This document shows positions 7,260 to 17,056 of a stretch of 54,057 bases of DNA, one piece after another (position 1 is the stretch's first letter; the number at the start of each line of letters is the position of its first letter). The notes beneath the pieces were generated by a model. That model made no database searches. It was not told the DNA's origin and saw only the letters and a list, made by a program, of their open reading frames with translations. Made by a program: the position numbers and the translations under genes. Source of the stretch: Terrimonas sp. (GTDB lineage: Bacteria; Bacteroidota; Bacteroidia; Chitinophagales; Chitinophagaceae); NCBI GenBank assembly GCA_016125075.1, contig WGMO01000009.1, positions 1 to 54,057 of the forward strand. The letters run 5' to 3'.

Positions 7260-9812
7260 ATGAAGTTTTTATTATTACTCGGATTAGGTTTACAGGCAGG
7301 CATTTATTCATTTGCACAGGTAGACCGGGAACCACCGGCCGTGGAGGAACCCGCCGAGATCCAACTGCAGAAACAAAGGGTCTTTGGAAAACTGGTCGAT
7401 GAAGCTACGGGAAAGAACCTTGATGCGGTATCGGTCCGTCTCTATGTGATCCGGGACAACGGTTCCGACAGCCTGGTAACGGGCATGCTTACCCGCCCGA
7501 ATGGGGATTTCAGTTTTTCCGGCATCAAAAAAGATCTTCGCTACCGGCTGGTATTTTCAGCTATCGGTTATGAACCTTTTGAAAAGGAACTCCAGATCGG
7601 TGACGAGGATGGCGTTTCCGGCAGCATTGAAAAAGACCTTGGCAATATCGATCTCAATACCGCCATCAAACAGCTGAATAATGTTACGGTGGTGGCATCG
7701 CGCCCCCTCCTGGAAATGGGCATCGACCGGAAGGTCTTTAATGTTGAAAAAAGCCTGACCTCATCCGGCGGAACCGCTGTGGATGTGATGAAGAATATCC
7801 CCTCGGTTTCTGTGGATATCGATGGTAATGTAGAACTCCGCAACAGTTCCCCGCAGATTTTCATCGATGGCCGCCCTACCATCCTCACCCTCGACCAGAT
7901 ACCCGCCGACAATATTGAAAAAGTGGAACTGATCACGAATCCTTCGGCCAAATTCGATGCCGCCAGTTCAGGAGGCATTATCAATATCGTTTTAAAGAAG
8001 AACAAAAGGGTGGGCCTGAATGGTATGGCTTCCGTCAATGCCGGAACGCCCCGTGTTTTTGGATCCAACCTGAACCTGAACCTGCGCCAGGGAAAACTCA
8101 ATTTTTTTGCCAGCGGTGGTTATAGCCAATCGCGGGGCAAGGCAAAGGGTGAGACCCTCAGGCAAAACAAGGAAAACGGTACGATCAAAGATTATTTCAA
8201 CCAGCTTTCGGAAAATGAACGGTCAAGGCGTTTTACCTCCCTCCGTTTTGGAGTGGATTATTTCATTGATAACCGGAATACGATCACCGTTTCCCAGCGG
8301 TATTTCAACGGTAAGTTCGGCAATGATGAAGTGCAGGACCAGGAATACCTCGATGTCAACAAAGTGATGCAGTATTATGGCAAGCGGCTTTCCGGGAGTG
8401 AATCCCATTACCGGCGCAACAGCTCCAACCTCAATTACACCCATAAGTTTCCGCAGGAAGGAAGGGAACTGTCTGCCGACATCAACTATAACAAGGGCAA
8501 CCACTCCAATGTATCCGGCATCACCAATGCTTTTTATTTTCCCGATGGCACCAGCTATGAACCGGTATCGGTGGTGAACAGCAGCAGCAGCAGCAAGAAC
8601 GACCAGGTTACATTCCGGATCGATTATACCAATCCCATCAAAGAAAATGCAAAGATCGAAACCGGTATCCGGGTCTACTATAACGATTTTTCGAGTATCT
8701 ATAATGCCTTTGCCGATGAAAACGGCCAGCAGGTGAAACTGCCGCTGAGCAATAATTATGAATACCAGGAAAAAGTGAATGCCGCATATTTCACCTTTAC
8801 CAATAAGATCAGCGATTTCGGGTACCAGCTGGGGTTGCGCGCAGAATATTCAAAATTCGACGGGCAGCTGGTAGACAGCGCCTATAAATTCGGTTATGAG
8901 TACCCGAAAAAGATCGCAAAGATCTGGGATGCCCTTTTTCCGAGTATTTTTCTTTCGCGAAAGATCAATGAAGAAGATGAACTGCAGCTGAATTACAGCC
9001 GGCGGATCAGGCGCCCTGATTTCTGGCAACTCAACCCCTTTATCGATATTAATGACCCCGTGAACCTGCGGCAGGGCAACCCGGACCTCAAGCCGGAATA
9101 TATCAATATGTTTGAACTGAATTACAGCAAAAAGATCGGCAATAGCAATTTGCTTTCCACCTTATACCTGCGGAACAACCCCAAAGACATCACCCAGTAC
9201 AGCGATACGATCACCACCGAACAATACCAGCAGCTGGACAATGCAGCCGTGGATCCCAATGCCATCCTGAATACTTATATCAACGCCAGCAATAAGAATA
9301 CCTTTGGTGCTGAATTCGTTTTCCAGTACAAACTGGCCAAGGATTTTGATATCACCCCTTCAGTTGACCTCCAATACAGGAAGGTGAAAGCCCGGGTCAA
9401 AAACATCAACCTCGATAACAAGGGTTTTAATTTTGAATCGAAACTGATCGCCAATTACAAGATCACGGCCAAACAGGAAAGCTCCCTCTTCAACCGGCTG
9501 GGTTTTCAGCTCACGGGAAATTATGAATCACCAACAGTGATCCCGCAGGGAAGAAGGGATGCCCAGTATAGTGTTGATCTTGCCATGCGCAAGGAATTTC
9601 TAAAGAATAACAAGGGCTCGCTTACCTTCGCAGTGAATGATGTGTTCAATACCGACCGTTATGGCGTGACCTATGATACTGAATCCTTTTACCAGGATTC
9701 TTACCGGCGGAGGAATGTTCGGAACTTCCGGATCACATTCAGTTATAAGTTTGGGGATGCCAACTTTTCCATCCTGAGAAGGGGAGGAGGGAATGATAAC
9801 CATGATGACTGA
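7260..9812 (+). CDS. Outer-membrane beta-barrel protein, TonB-receptor-like
   Basis: The 850-residue protein has a signal peptide ending near FAQ (about residue 20), a carboxypeptidase-regulatory-like beta-sandwich (about 40-130, VFGKLVDEATGKNL...), a plug-like region (about 140-250, with FNVEKSLTSSGGTAVDVMKNIP and SPQIFIDGRPT), and a long C-terminal 22-strand-type barrel of the outer-membrane beta-barrel family 3 kind (RRIRRPDFWQLNPFIDI near residues 580-600). This architecture is common in Bacteroidota for importers of unknown ligands; there is no SusD partner. It stands alone with its own promoter region, and a strong terminator follows. Confidence 0.88.
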   Translation: MKFLLLLGLGLQAGIYSFAQVDREPPAVEEPAEIQLQKQRVFGKLVDEATGKNLDAVSVRLYVIRDNGSDSLVTGMLTRPNGDFSFSGIKKDLRYRLVFSAIGYEPFEKELQIGDEDGVSGSIEKDLGNIDLNTAIKQLNNVTVVASRPLLEMGIDRKVFNVEKSLTSSGGTAVDVMKNIPSVSVDIDGNVELRNSSPQIFIDGRPTILTLDQIPADNIEKVELITNPSAKFDAASSGGIINIVLKKNKRVGLNGMASVNAGTPRVFGSNLNLNLRQGKLNFFASGGYSQSRGKAKGETLRQNKENGTIKDYFNQLSENERSRRFTSLRFGVDYFIDNRNTITVSQRYFNGKFGNDEVQDQEYLDVNKVMQYYGKRLSGSESHYRRNSSNLNYTHKFPQEGRELSADINYNKGNHSNVSGITNAFYFPDGTSYEPVSVVNSSSSSKNDQVTFRIDYTNPIKENAKIETGIRVYYNDFSSIYNAFADENGQQVKLPLSNNYEYQEKVNAAYFTFTNKISDFGYQLGLRAEYSKFDGQLVDSAYKFGYEYPKKIAKIWDALFPSIFLSRKINEEDELQLNYSRRIRRPDFWQLNPFIDINDPVNLRQGNPDLKPEYINMFELNYSKKIGNSNLLSTLYLRNNPKDITQYSDTITTEQYQQLDNAAVDPNAILNTYINASNKNTFGAEFVFQYKLAKDFDITPSVDLQYRKVKARVKNINLDNKGFNFESKLIANYKITAKQESSLFNRLGFQLTGNYESPTVIPQGRRDAQYSVDLAMRKEFLKNNKGSLTFAVNDVFNTDRYGVTYDTESFYQDSYRRRNVRNFRITFSYKFGDANFSILRRGGGNDNHDD

Positions 9813-9830
9813 TCGAAAATAATTTCATTA

Positions 9831-9861
9831 AAAAGCGGATACCGAAAGTATCCGCTTTTTT
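9831..9861. terminator. Bidirectional terminator
   Basis: AAAAGCGGATAC (9831-9842) pairs with GTATCCGCTTTT across the loop CGAAA. T-runs lie on the 3' side of both strands. It serves the plus-strand barrel gene and the convergent minus-strand gene ending at 9885. Confidence 0.88.
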
Positions 9862-9884
9862 TATCAATGATTTGATTACTATGA

Positions 9885-11417
9885 TCAGATCTTCACGCCA
9901 AAGGTCAGCAATACGTTGCCGCCATTGTCCCGCAGGTCGGCAAATGTATTTTGACGGGGCGCTTCCACCCGGTAGGGAAAATTGACATCCCTGTTGAGAT
10001 GGTGCACATAGGTAAGGTCCACAAAAATACCCTTGTTCCTGTAACCCAGTCCGCCGCTCAGGTTCATCCTCCCGGCCTTTAATTCCTTATCCTTATAAGG
10101 GTTGCCAAAATAGGCGAATCCCGCCCTTACCATCAGTATTTTGAATTTTAATTCTCCCCCAACTTTAAAATTAAAGGCGCCTTTATAAATGGCATCGATG
10201 GCCTGGTTGTATGGGGCATAGGTATCGGCTGTCGTGGTTTCATCATAGGGCGCAAACTTCATCCACTTATAATTCGTGTATTCGATATCGGCCGTGATAA
10301 AGCCTTTTTGCCTTTCAATATTCTCCACTTCCCGGAACACATAAGAACCGCTGATGATGATCCTGCTGGGCGAACTCACGATATACTTGTTCTGCGGGGT
10401 CTGGTTATTGGTAAAGACAGCGGAGGATACACTATCAACACCATTACCGGGGCCAAACAGGTTTTCCACATCCCCCACCATTTTAGAAGAGAAACTTTCT
10501 TTGGCCAGTATCCAGGAAGGGGTATGAAAGGCGAGGCCTAAACGGATATATTCCCTGGGCCGGTAAATGAATCCTCCTTTCAGGTTAAGACCCACACCGG
10601 TTAACCGGTAATCTTCGGTATAACGCAGGTAGCCAAAATCATTGTTGGTATTGCCACTGGCATCGGACTCGATATAGATGGAATGTTTATCCAGTTTCAA
10701 AACCGGGATCCCCAGGCTCATCCCCACTAAGAATTTCTTACTGAGTTCTTCAGCTAACCCAAAAGTGATATCGGTGATGCCCCCTTTTGTATCAATAATA
10801 TTTTCCTGGTTGCTGTTGGAAGCGAATTCAGGTCTGGCAATCACCTGCAGGCTGCCATTGACGGTGGCCGTATCGACGAGATAGGTATACAGGGCCATCT
10901 TTGTCTGCAGGGAGATAAGATCGCTGTTAAGTGCATTGTCGATAGTGAGTCCGGAAGCAGCAAACTCATTTGCCAGCGGTTCGGCAAAACTGCTGTAATT
11001 ATTCTGTCCTTTGTAATAAGTGTACTGGTTAAAATTCGCCACCTGTGTTGCGGTGATCGCAAATGAGGATTTTCGGTTATATCCCATACCGCCAAAAACA
11101 AAACCCGTTGTACCGAGGTTGAATTTTCCCACCGAAGACCCCTTGCTGCTGGTACCCCTGAAACTGCCCTTGCCCTTTCCAAACTGGTAAGCGGGGGTCA
11201 GCACAAAATCAGAGGTCTTGAAAAATGCAAGTCCTGCGGGGTTGGTAATATTGGCCGTGGCATCTCCGCCCAGTGATACCATGGCGCCGCCAATAGCCTG
11301 GTTCCGGGCCGTACCGTTGAAACTGGTCCAGGATAATCTCAGGGCTTCTTCGGGTATCTGGCAGAAACTGCGGTCAGCCACCAGGATGAGCAGGACGATA
11401 AATATTTTTGATTTCAT
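9885..11417 (-). CDS. OmpP1/FadL-family outer-membrane transport protein
   Basis: The 510-residue protein has a signal peptide (cleaved near SFCQ, residue 20) and then the sequence typical of Bacteroidota FadL-like barrels: LRLSWTSFNGTARNQAIGGAM and SLGGDATANITNPAGLAFF near residues 27-66. The FadL family forms 14-strand barrels with an N-terminal hatch that pass hydrophobic substrates such as fatty acids or aromatic compounds. The substrate here is not evident. It is convergent with the previous gene across a terminator. The lipoprotein gene upstream on the same strand starts 834 bases away, with an 87-base gap between the genes. Confidence 0.86.
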   Translation of the reverse strand: MKSKIFIVLLILVADRSFCQIPEEALRLSWTSFNGTARNQAIGGAMVSLGGDATANITNPAGLAFFKTSDFVLTPAYQFGKGKGSFRGTSSKGSSVGKFNLGTTGFVFGGMGYNRKSSFAITATQVANFNQYTYYKGQNNYSSFAEPLANEFAASGLTIDNALNSDLISLQTKMALYTYLVDTATVNGSLQVIARPEFASNSNQENIIDTKGGITDITFGLAEELSKKFLVGMSLGIPVLKLDKHSIYIESDASGNTNNDFGYLRYTEDYRLTGVGLNLKGGFIYRPREYIRLGLAFHTPSWILAKESFSSKMVGDVENLFGPGNGVDSVSSAVFTNNQTPQNKYIVSSPSRIIISGSYVFREVENIERQKGFITADIEYTNYKWMKFAPYDETTTADTYAPYNQAIDAIYKGAFNFKVGGELKFKILMVRAGFAYFGNPYKDKELKAGRMNLSGGLGYRNKGIFVDLTYVHHLNRDVNFPYRVEAPRQNTFADLRDNGGNVLLTFGVKI

Positions 11418-11504
11418 GAATGATTTTTATGTGATGGTATAGGTATGACCGGAAACGATCAACGCCTGGTGATGTTTCGCTATTGAATTCATGGATGGTT
11501 ACTG

Positions 11505-12251
11505 TTAATGACCTCCTCTTGAAGGACGGGATACACCACCACCGCTGCTGGAACCGGAAGAACTGCCGGAACTGCTGCTGCTATTGCTGCTGGAAGGCGT
11601 ATATGTCCTGCCCTGCCCGGAAGAAGAACGACCGGAACCGGAATTACTATTGTTGTAACTGGAACCGTTACTGTTCCCCGTAAACCATTTATTGACACGG
11701 TTACTGAGGCTGGTGTTATTGGAACCGGAAGAATATCCGGTAACAGGTCTTACCAGGATGGACCTTCCTGATTTTGAAACCACATTGGCATTGCCGTAAT
11801 TATTGTTGGTATAGCTGCTGAGGCTGAAATTCCGGGGTTTGATATAGACCGGGTTGGAAGCAACATGGGAGGGGATACCGGATTTAGGATTGACCACAAT
11901 CACATTCCTGGGACAATAAGGGTTATAATAATAGTTCCAGGAATTATAAGGATTGAAATAAGTGCCAAAATAATAATTGTATCCATAGCTGTAACGGTCA
12001 TAATAATACCAGTCGTTCAGTTCAGACCAGCGGGTCCTGTTAGCCACTTTCATCCGCAGGTAGCGGTTATCATAATAATCATCATTATACTTGTACCGGC
12101 CATCTTTATCCTGGTTCACCCGCACATATTCATCCTGTGGACGTTCGGGGGAGAAATAAACATCATCCGGGGTCTGGCCTGTTTTGTAGGCGGTCGAACA
12201 ACCACTTAAAATGGCTAATGAAAACGATAAAAGTAAAATTTGAAGTTTCAT
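11505..12251 (-). CDS. Tyr/Asn- and Ser/Gly-rich lipoprotein, function unknown
   Basis: From the ATG at 12251 the protein has 248 residues and a lipoprotein signal (LAILSGCS, Cys near residue 18). The open frame runs 31 codons further upstream, but that part does not look like a signal peptide, so the shorter start is preferred. After the Cys comes an aromatic-rich segment (many Tyr in the DWYYYDRYSYGYNYYFG region). The last 80 or so residues are mainly Ser, Gly and Asn. Such sequences occur in Bacteroidota as exported lipoproteins of unknown role. The Ser/Gly tail is probably disordered and exposed. Confidence 0.72.
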   Translation of the reverse strand: MKLQILLLSFSLAILSGCSTAYKTGQTPDDVYFSPERPQDEYVRVNQDKDGRYKYNDDYYDNRYLRMKVANRTRWSELNDWYYYDRYSYGYNYYFGTYFNPYNSWNYYYNPYCPRNVIVVNPKSGIPSHVASNPVYIKPRNFSLSSYTNNNYGNANVVSKSGRSILVRPVTGYSSGSNNTSLSNRVNKWFTGNSNGSSYNNSNSGSGRSSSGQGRTYTPSSSNSSSSSGSSSGSSSGGGVSRPSRGGH

Positions 12252-12451
12252 GACCGGTGATTTAGAAGGTTTTAGAATTGAAGTTACTACATTTGCGCCG
12301 GATTTACAGCATCCGGCGGACTTTGTTATACCCTTTACAATCATGCTATAAATTTCCGCTAACAGTTGTTAATAAAAAAGCAAAAACAGAAAGCTTATTA
12401 AACTTTTAACAGAAGCAGTTATCCGGTGAAAATCCGGCAAAATCATACAAT

Positions 12452-13930
12452 ATGAGTAAAGAAATCACAGCCAGGAGCGAAGATTATTCCCAATGGTATA
12501 ATGACCTGGTGATAAAAGGCAGCCTGGCCGATTATTCGGCGGTTCGGGGATGTATGGTAATTAAACCTTATGGGTTTGCTTTATGGGAGAATATGCGTGA
12601 TGCATTGGACAAAATGTTCAAGGAAACCGGTCACCAGAATGCCTATTTCCCGCTTTTTGTTCCCAAATCTCTTTTTGAAGCGGAGGAAAAAAATGCCGAA
12701 GGTTTTGCGAAAGAATGTGCAGTGGTGACCCATTATCGCCTGAAAGCGGATCCGGACCATAAAGGAAAACTGTTAGTCGACCCCGAATCAAAACTGGAAG
12801 AGGAACTGGTGGTTCGTCCCACCAGCGAAGCGATCATCTGGAGCACTTACAAGGACTGGATACAATCCTATCGCGACCTGCCCTTGCTCATTAACCAATG
12901 GGCCAATGTGGTAAGATGGGAGATGCGGACAAGGCTTTTTTTGCGGACCACGGAATTCTTATGGCAGGAGGGGCATACGGCCCATGCCACCGAAGAGGAA
13001 GCAATTGCAGAAACCAAAAAAATGCTGGAGGTCTATGCGACTTTTGCAGAAGAATTCATGGCCCTGCCGGTGATCAGGGGCGTCAAGACCGAGAGCGAAA
13101 GGTTTGCCGGTGCAGTAGACACATATTGCATCGAAGCCCTGATGCAGGATGGAAAAGCATTACAAGCAGGCACTTCGCATTTCCTGGGTCAGAATTTTGC
13201 CAAAGCCTTTGATGTCAAGTTCCTCAACAAGGAAAACAAACAGGAATATGTATGGGCCACCAGCTGGGGCGTCAGCACCAGGCTGATCGGTGCCCTGGTC
13301 ATGGCGCATGGCGACGATAAGGGACTGGTATTACCACCCCGCATCGCACCCTTCCAGGTAGTGATCGTACCCATTTATAAAGGGGAGGAATCAAAAGCCG
13401 TCATTGATGCAAAAGCACAGGAAATGATGAAAGAATTGCAGGCGGCCGGTATCCGGGTAAAATATGATGATAACGATAATGCAAGACCGGGATGGAAATT
13501 TGCTGAATATGAGATGAAGGGTATACCCCTGCGGCTGGCGATGGGCTTAAGGGATATGGAGAACAAGGTAATCGAACTGGCAAGACGGGATACCTCCGAA
13601 AAACAGGTATTGCCGATGGAAGGGCTTACAGAAAAGATAAAGACCCTGCTGGAGGAGATACAGGCCAGCCTGTATAATAAGGCAGCAGCCTACCGTGAGG
13701 AACATATCACCAAAGCGGATAGCTGGGATGAATTCATCCAACTGCTTGATGAAAAAGGCGGTTTTGTGTCGGCGCATTGGGATGGTACGGCTGATACGGA
13801 AGAAGTGATCAAGGAAAAAGCAAAAGCAACCATCCGCTGTATCCCGCTCCATAATGAAAAAGAGGAAGGTCAGTGTATCCTCACCGGAAAGCCATCAGCG
13901 CAGCGGGTGCTTTTCGCGAGGGCCTACTGA
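12452..13930 (+). CDS. proS: Proline-tRNA ligase (archaeal/eukaryotic type)
   Basis: ProS charges tRNA-Pro with proline. The 492-residue length and layout are those of the ProS form without the inserted editing domain. Class II motif 2 appears as [21 protein letters not shown] (about residues 153-173) and motif 3 as [20 protein letters not shown] (about 269-288), followed by an anticodon-binding domain ([11 protein letters not shown] onward). A C-terminal domain ends in the usual ARAY tyrosine. This type is normal for Bacteroidota. The gene is divergent from the lipoprotein gene and followed by truB after a short gap. Confidence 0.96.
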   Translation: MSKEITARSEDYSQWYNDLVIKGSLADYSAVRGCMVIKPYGFALWENMRDALDKMFKETGHQNAYFPLFVPKSLFEAEEKNAEGFAKECAVVTHYRLKADPDHKGKLLVDPESKLEEELVVRPTSEAIIWSTYKDWIQSYRDLPLLINQWANVVRWEMRTRLFLRTTEFLWQEGHTAHATEEEAIAETKKMLEVYATFAEEFMALPVIRGVKTESERFAGAVDTYCIEALMQDGKALQAGTSHFLGQNFAKAFDVKFLNKENKQEYVWATSWGVSTRLIGALVMAHGDDKGLVLPPRIAPFQVVIVPIYKGEESKAVIDAKAQEMMKELQAAGIRVKYDDNDNARPGWKFAEYEMKGIPLRLAMGLRDMENKVIELARRDTSEKQVLPMEGLTEKIKTLLEEIQASLYNKAAAYREEHITKADSWDEFIQLLDEKGGFVSAHWDGTADTEEVIKEKAKATIRCIPLHNEKEEGQCILTGKPSAQRVLFARAY

Positions 13931-13996
13931 TACCGATCCTTTTATCAACAGGGAGAAAAATCAAACCATCCTCCCTGCAAATGCCGAAATTTGAAC

Positions 13997-14680
13997 ATGC
14001 TTAATTTTGAAGAAGGCCAGGTATTACTGATCAATAAGCCATTGCGGTGGACTTCCTTTGATGCCGTCAGGAAGATCCGTAACCTGGTCCGGATCAAAAA
14101 AGTGGGTCATGCGGGTACCCTCGATCCGCTCGCGACAGGGCTGCTGATCATCTGCACCGGAAAATTCACCAAAAAGATCAACGAGTATATGGCCCGGGAA
14201 AAGGAATATACCGGCACCATCACTTTGGGGGCCACGACCCCGACCTATGACCTGGAAGCTGAGCCGGAAAATTTCAAACCTTATGCCGATATCACCGACG
14301 AACAGGTATTAGCCGCAATGGATCTGTTCATGGGCGAGATCCTCCAGGTGCCTCCTGCGCATTCGGCCATCAAACAGGATGGTAAAAGGGTGTATGAACT
14401 GGCACGGCAGGGCAAGACCGTAAAACTGGAACCCCGCAAAGTGACGATCCGGGAATTTGAATTGGTCAGGCGGGAAGGGCCGCTGCTTTCGTTCAGGGTG
14501 GTTTGTACAACGGGTACCTATATCCGAAGTTTGGCCAGCGACCTGGGCCAGGCCCTGGGATGTGGCGCTTACCTCAGCAGCCTATGCCGGACAAGGATCG
14601 GCGAATATCTTTTGGAGGATGCCAGGACCCTCACCGAATTTGAAGAGATGATCCATGATCAGAAACGGATGAACGGATAA
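13997..14680 (+). CDS. truB: tRNA pseudouridine(55) synthase
   Basis: TruB converts U55 in the T-loop of tRNAs to pseudouridine. The catalytic aspartate lies in GHAGTLDPLATGLL (D near residue 42). The KEYTGTITLGATTPTYD segment and TTGTYIRSLASDLG also match the family. At 227 residues it is the short form with a reduced C-terminal PUA region. I choose the ATG at 13997; a TTG two codons upstream is also possible. An AAATTTG run lies just before the start, a near match to the -7 promoter element. The 3' end overlaps tamL convergently by 22 bp. Confidence 0.94.
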   Translation: MLNFEEGQVLLINKPLRWTSFDAVRKIRNLVRIKKVGHAGTLDPLATGLLIICTGKFTKKINEYMAREKEYTGTITLGATTPTYDLEAEPENFKPYADITDEQVLAAMDLFMGEILQVPPAHSAIKQDGKRVYELARQGKTVKLEPRKVTIREFELVRREGPLLSFRVVCTTGTYIRSLASDLGQALGCGAYLSSLCRTRIGEYLLEDARTLTEFEEMIHDQKRMNG

Positions 14681-17043
14681 CTGATGCCCAATTGCAAAAC
14701 ACCTTTTAAGAGGTTGCCGGGTGTCCAATGATAGAACCACTTGCTTTGTGAAGCGGCATTATCAGGGTAGGGAGAAGGGTTTCTTGCCTTTAATGAATAA
14801 TCGAGTCTTACCACCAGGAATTCGAAATCAAACCGTAAACCTGTTCCCACCCCCACGGCAAGGTCCTTAAAGAATTTGTTCAGGCTGGTGAGCTGCCCAT
14901 TGGGAAAGTCATTGTTCTGGCGGATAAACCATACATTACCGATATCCGTGAACAGGGCGCTGGTAACATTATAACCTGCCAGCTTGGTAAGGGGGAACCG
15001 GAGTTCCACATTGGTTTCAAACATAAAATCACCAAAACGGAAGGGAGCTTCTTCCTTGGTCTTTAAGGCCGATCCGGGTCCCAGTGTCCGCAGGTTCCAG
15101 GCCCGCATACTGTTCGGTCCGCCGGCAAAGAACTGCCGGAAATAGGGCATCTGGATATCCGAACTTCGGGTGGGTGTTTTTAAGGCAATACCGATACCGC
15201 TGTACACACGGGTAACCAATTGCTTCTTGCCAAAAACCATGCTCCTCACAAATTCTCCATCCAGTTTGATGAAACGGTAAAGGCTGTCAAAGATCTGTGA
15301 ACGGATGAAACCGGTCAGCAAACCCGATTCTTCAATATTGCTGCTGAAGAGGTTCACATTTTTTCCCTTTCCACCCGAGATCTTAAACCCGCCCTGTATG
15401 GAAAATACAAGTCCCTGGTTGAAGATGTTTTTGAAACTGGGGTTGCGTTCGATCAGTTTGTTGAGGCTATCCCTTTTTTGAAGGACTGTATATTCAAAGT
15501 TCGGAAGCGAGATATGGAGCGATTTGTTTTTCCAGGCAATATCATAGCCCCAGGAAAGGTTGAGTGAATTGACGATGAAATAATTCTTGGTATCGGTATT
15601 ACTGTAGGCCATCGACAAAGTGGTCTTGGATCTTTCTTTTGCATAATTACCCAGGAACCGGAGATTGGGAATCAGCCGGGGGAAATTGATGGAATAACTG
15701 ACTCCGGCCTGTTGCGTGGCGATGAACCTGCCCCTGGTACTGAGTTCAGTGTTATACCGTACGTTCAGGTTGGACTGGTTGGAGGAATGTGCGAAGTTGC
15801 GGTTCAGCAAAGTGGCATTGGCACCCAGGCCCAGCAGGTTTCCCTGGATCAATGCATTATTGTTACCACTGACTTCCAGGTTGGTCGTAAAAGAATATTT
15901 ATTGGCCGGGGTCAGCAGGATATTCATATCGACCGTATCCGAACCTGTTCGGGTGAGCTGCTCAATGTTTACAAGCCGCCAGGCACCCAGACTGTTAAAC
16001 CGGTTCACCGTTTTCAGGTAATTCTGCTGGTTATACAGTTCTCCTTTTTTAAAATAGATATTCTGGCCCAGGAATTTCGTTTTAAAAAGACGGGTATAGC
16101 TGATCACTTTATAATTAGAATCAAGGATCACTACTTTTTTTGTACCGGCAAGGGTATCGCTGGTATAGTCGGGGTAAATAGTAGTATTGCCGATAAAATA
16201 CCGGGTGAGCCTCTCGTTGCTGAAGTCATCCTTTAACCGGAACTCAACATTGGCGGTCGGGTTTTCCCTTTTCTTGCTGATTTGTTCCAGCAGGAATAAT
16301 TGTTCAACCGGGTCGATGGCCGGTCGCAGTAAGGCAGGGTCCAGTGTGTCCCATACCGCAATGAGCTCATCTCTTGAAAATTTCAGGTAACCATTGTTTC
16401 GGTACAAAGTCACCAGCCGGTCGATCTCGGAAGAGATATTCTGTTTGGAAAAAACGTCTCCCTTTTTCAAGCCCTGGCTGGATAAGGAATTATTGGTCAG
16501 CGATTGAAGGTCGGGCTGGTTGGGATGGTATTGGGCCGTATCGATCAGGGAATAATACACCGAATCGAGTTTGAACTGTTTGCCGGGAAACACATGAAAA
16601 GTGATGATAGTCCTCATTTCATCGGGCTTGGGGTCTTTTTTCCTCACCCTGATCTTTGTATCGTAAGCGATGGAATCGTGGTAATAGCCCAGGGTTCGCA
16701 AAAGATTCTCCATCGAAACGATAGATTTTTCGGCTTTCAGGGAATCATAAGCCACCGCATTGATGATGGTGGGCATATTAAAGCCCTTGTAGAAAAATTT
16801 ACGGACCGTCTTTACCTGTAAACTGTCATCCAGTTGGTTATTGAGTTTGGTGGAAAGGCTGCTGCTTTCTTCTTTTGAAAAATTACCCTCAATTTTGATA
16901 TTTGTTTCATAAACAAAGGGTTTATTTGCAGGATAGTTTTTGGTGACCACGGCACAGGAACTGGCAAGCAGGATAACCAATCCTGCAAGGAATGGTAAGG
17001 GGGTGGAAAAAAAAATAGTGGGCCTGCCTTTCAAAATATTCAT
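14659..17043 (-). CDS. tamL: TamL-type BamA/TamA-family outer-membrane lipoprotein
   Basis: The 794-residue protein begins with a lipoprotein signal (LLASSC, Cys near residue 29). This separates TamL, the Bacteroidota lipoprotein form, from TamA. POTRA-like periplasmic domains occupy about residues 45-400 and an Omp85 barrel the rest. The barrel includes the FFAGGPNSMRAWNLRTLGPG motif near residues 640-660 (the conserved R-containing lid loop) and ends in the C-terminal aromatic RF. It probably helps insert or assemble outer-membrane proteins, working with a TamB homologue that is not in this window. It is divergent from the methyltransferase gene with only 13 bp between start codons. Confidence 0.86.
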   Translation of the reverse strand: MNILKGRPTIFFSTPLPFLAGLVILLASSCAVVTKNYPANKPFVYETNIKIEGNFSKEESSSLSTKLNNQLDDSLQVKTVRKFFYKGFNMPTIINAVAYDSLKAEKSIVSMENLLRTLGYYHDSIAYDTKIRVRKKDPKPDEMRTIITFHVFPGKQFKLDSVYYSLIDTAQYHPNQPDLQSLTNNSLSSQGLKKGDVFSKQNISSEIDRLVTLYRNNGYLKFSRDELIAVWDTLDPALLRPAIDPVEQLFLLEQISKKRENPTANVEFRLKDDFSNERLTRYFIGNTTIYPDYTSDTLAGTKKVVILDSNYKVISYTRLFKTKFLGQNIYFKKGELYNQQNYLKTVNRFNSLGAWRLVNIEQLTRTGSDTVDMNILLTPANKYSFTTNLEVSGNNNALIQGNLLGLGANATLLNRNFAHSSNQSNLNVRYNTELSTRGRFIATQQAGVSYSINFPRLIPNLRFLGNYAKERSKTTLSMAYSNTDTKNYFIVNSLNLSWGYDIAWKNKSLHISLPNFEYTVLQKRDSLNKLIERNPSFKNIFNQGLVFSIQGGFKISGGKGKNVNLFSSNIEESGLLTGFIRSQIFDSLYRFIKLDGEFVRSMVFGKKQLVTRVYSGIGIALKTPTRSSDIQMPYFRQFFAGGPNSMRAWNLRTLGPGSALKTKEEAPFRFGDFMFETNVELRFPLTKLAGYNVTSALFTDIGNVWFIRQNNDFPNGQLTSLNKFFKDLAVGVGTGLRFDFEFLVVRLDYSLKARNPSPYPDNAASQSKWFYHWTPGNLLKGVLQLGISYPFIRF

Positions 17044-17056
17044 CTAATGGGTAATA

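Noticed and set aside
11520-11680. Trinucleotide-rich stretch that looks like a tandem repeat
   Set aside because: It is the Ser/Gly/Asn-rich tail of the lipoprotein gene on the minus strand; the repetition follows codon use, not exact repeat units.
12345-12451. A T-box or other riboswitch before proS
   Set aside because: No T-box sequence, specifier loop or antiterminator can be seen, and T-boxes are not typical of Bacteroidota; only a small hairpin (TCCGG/CCGGA-type) is present.
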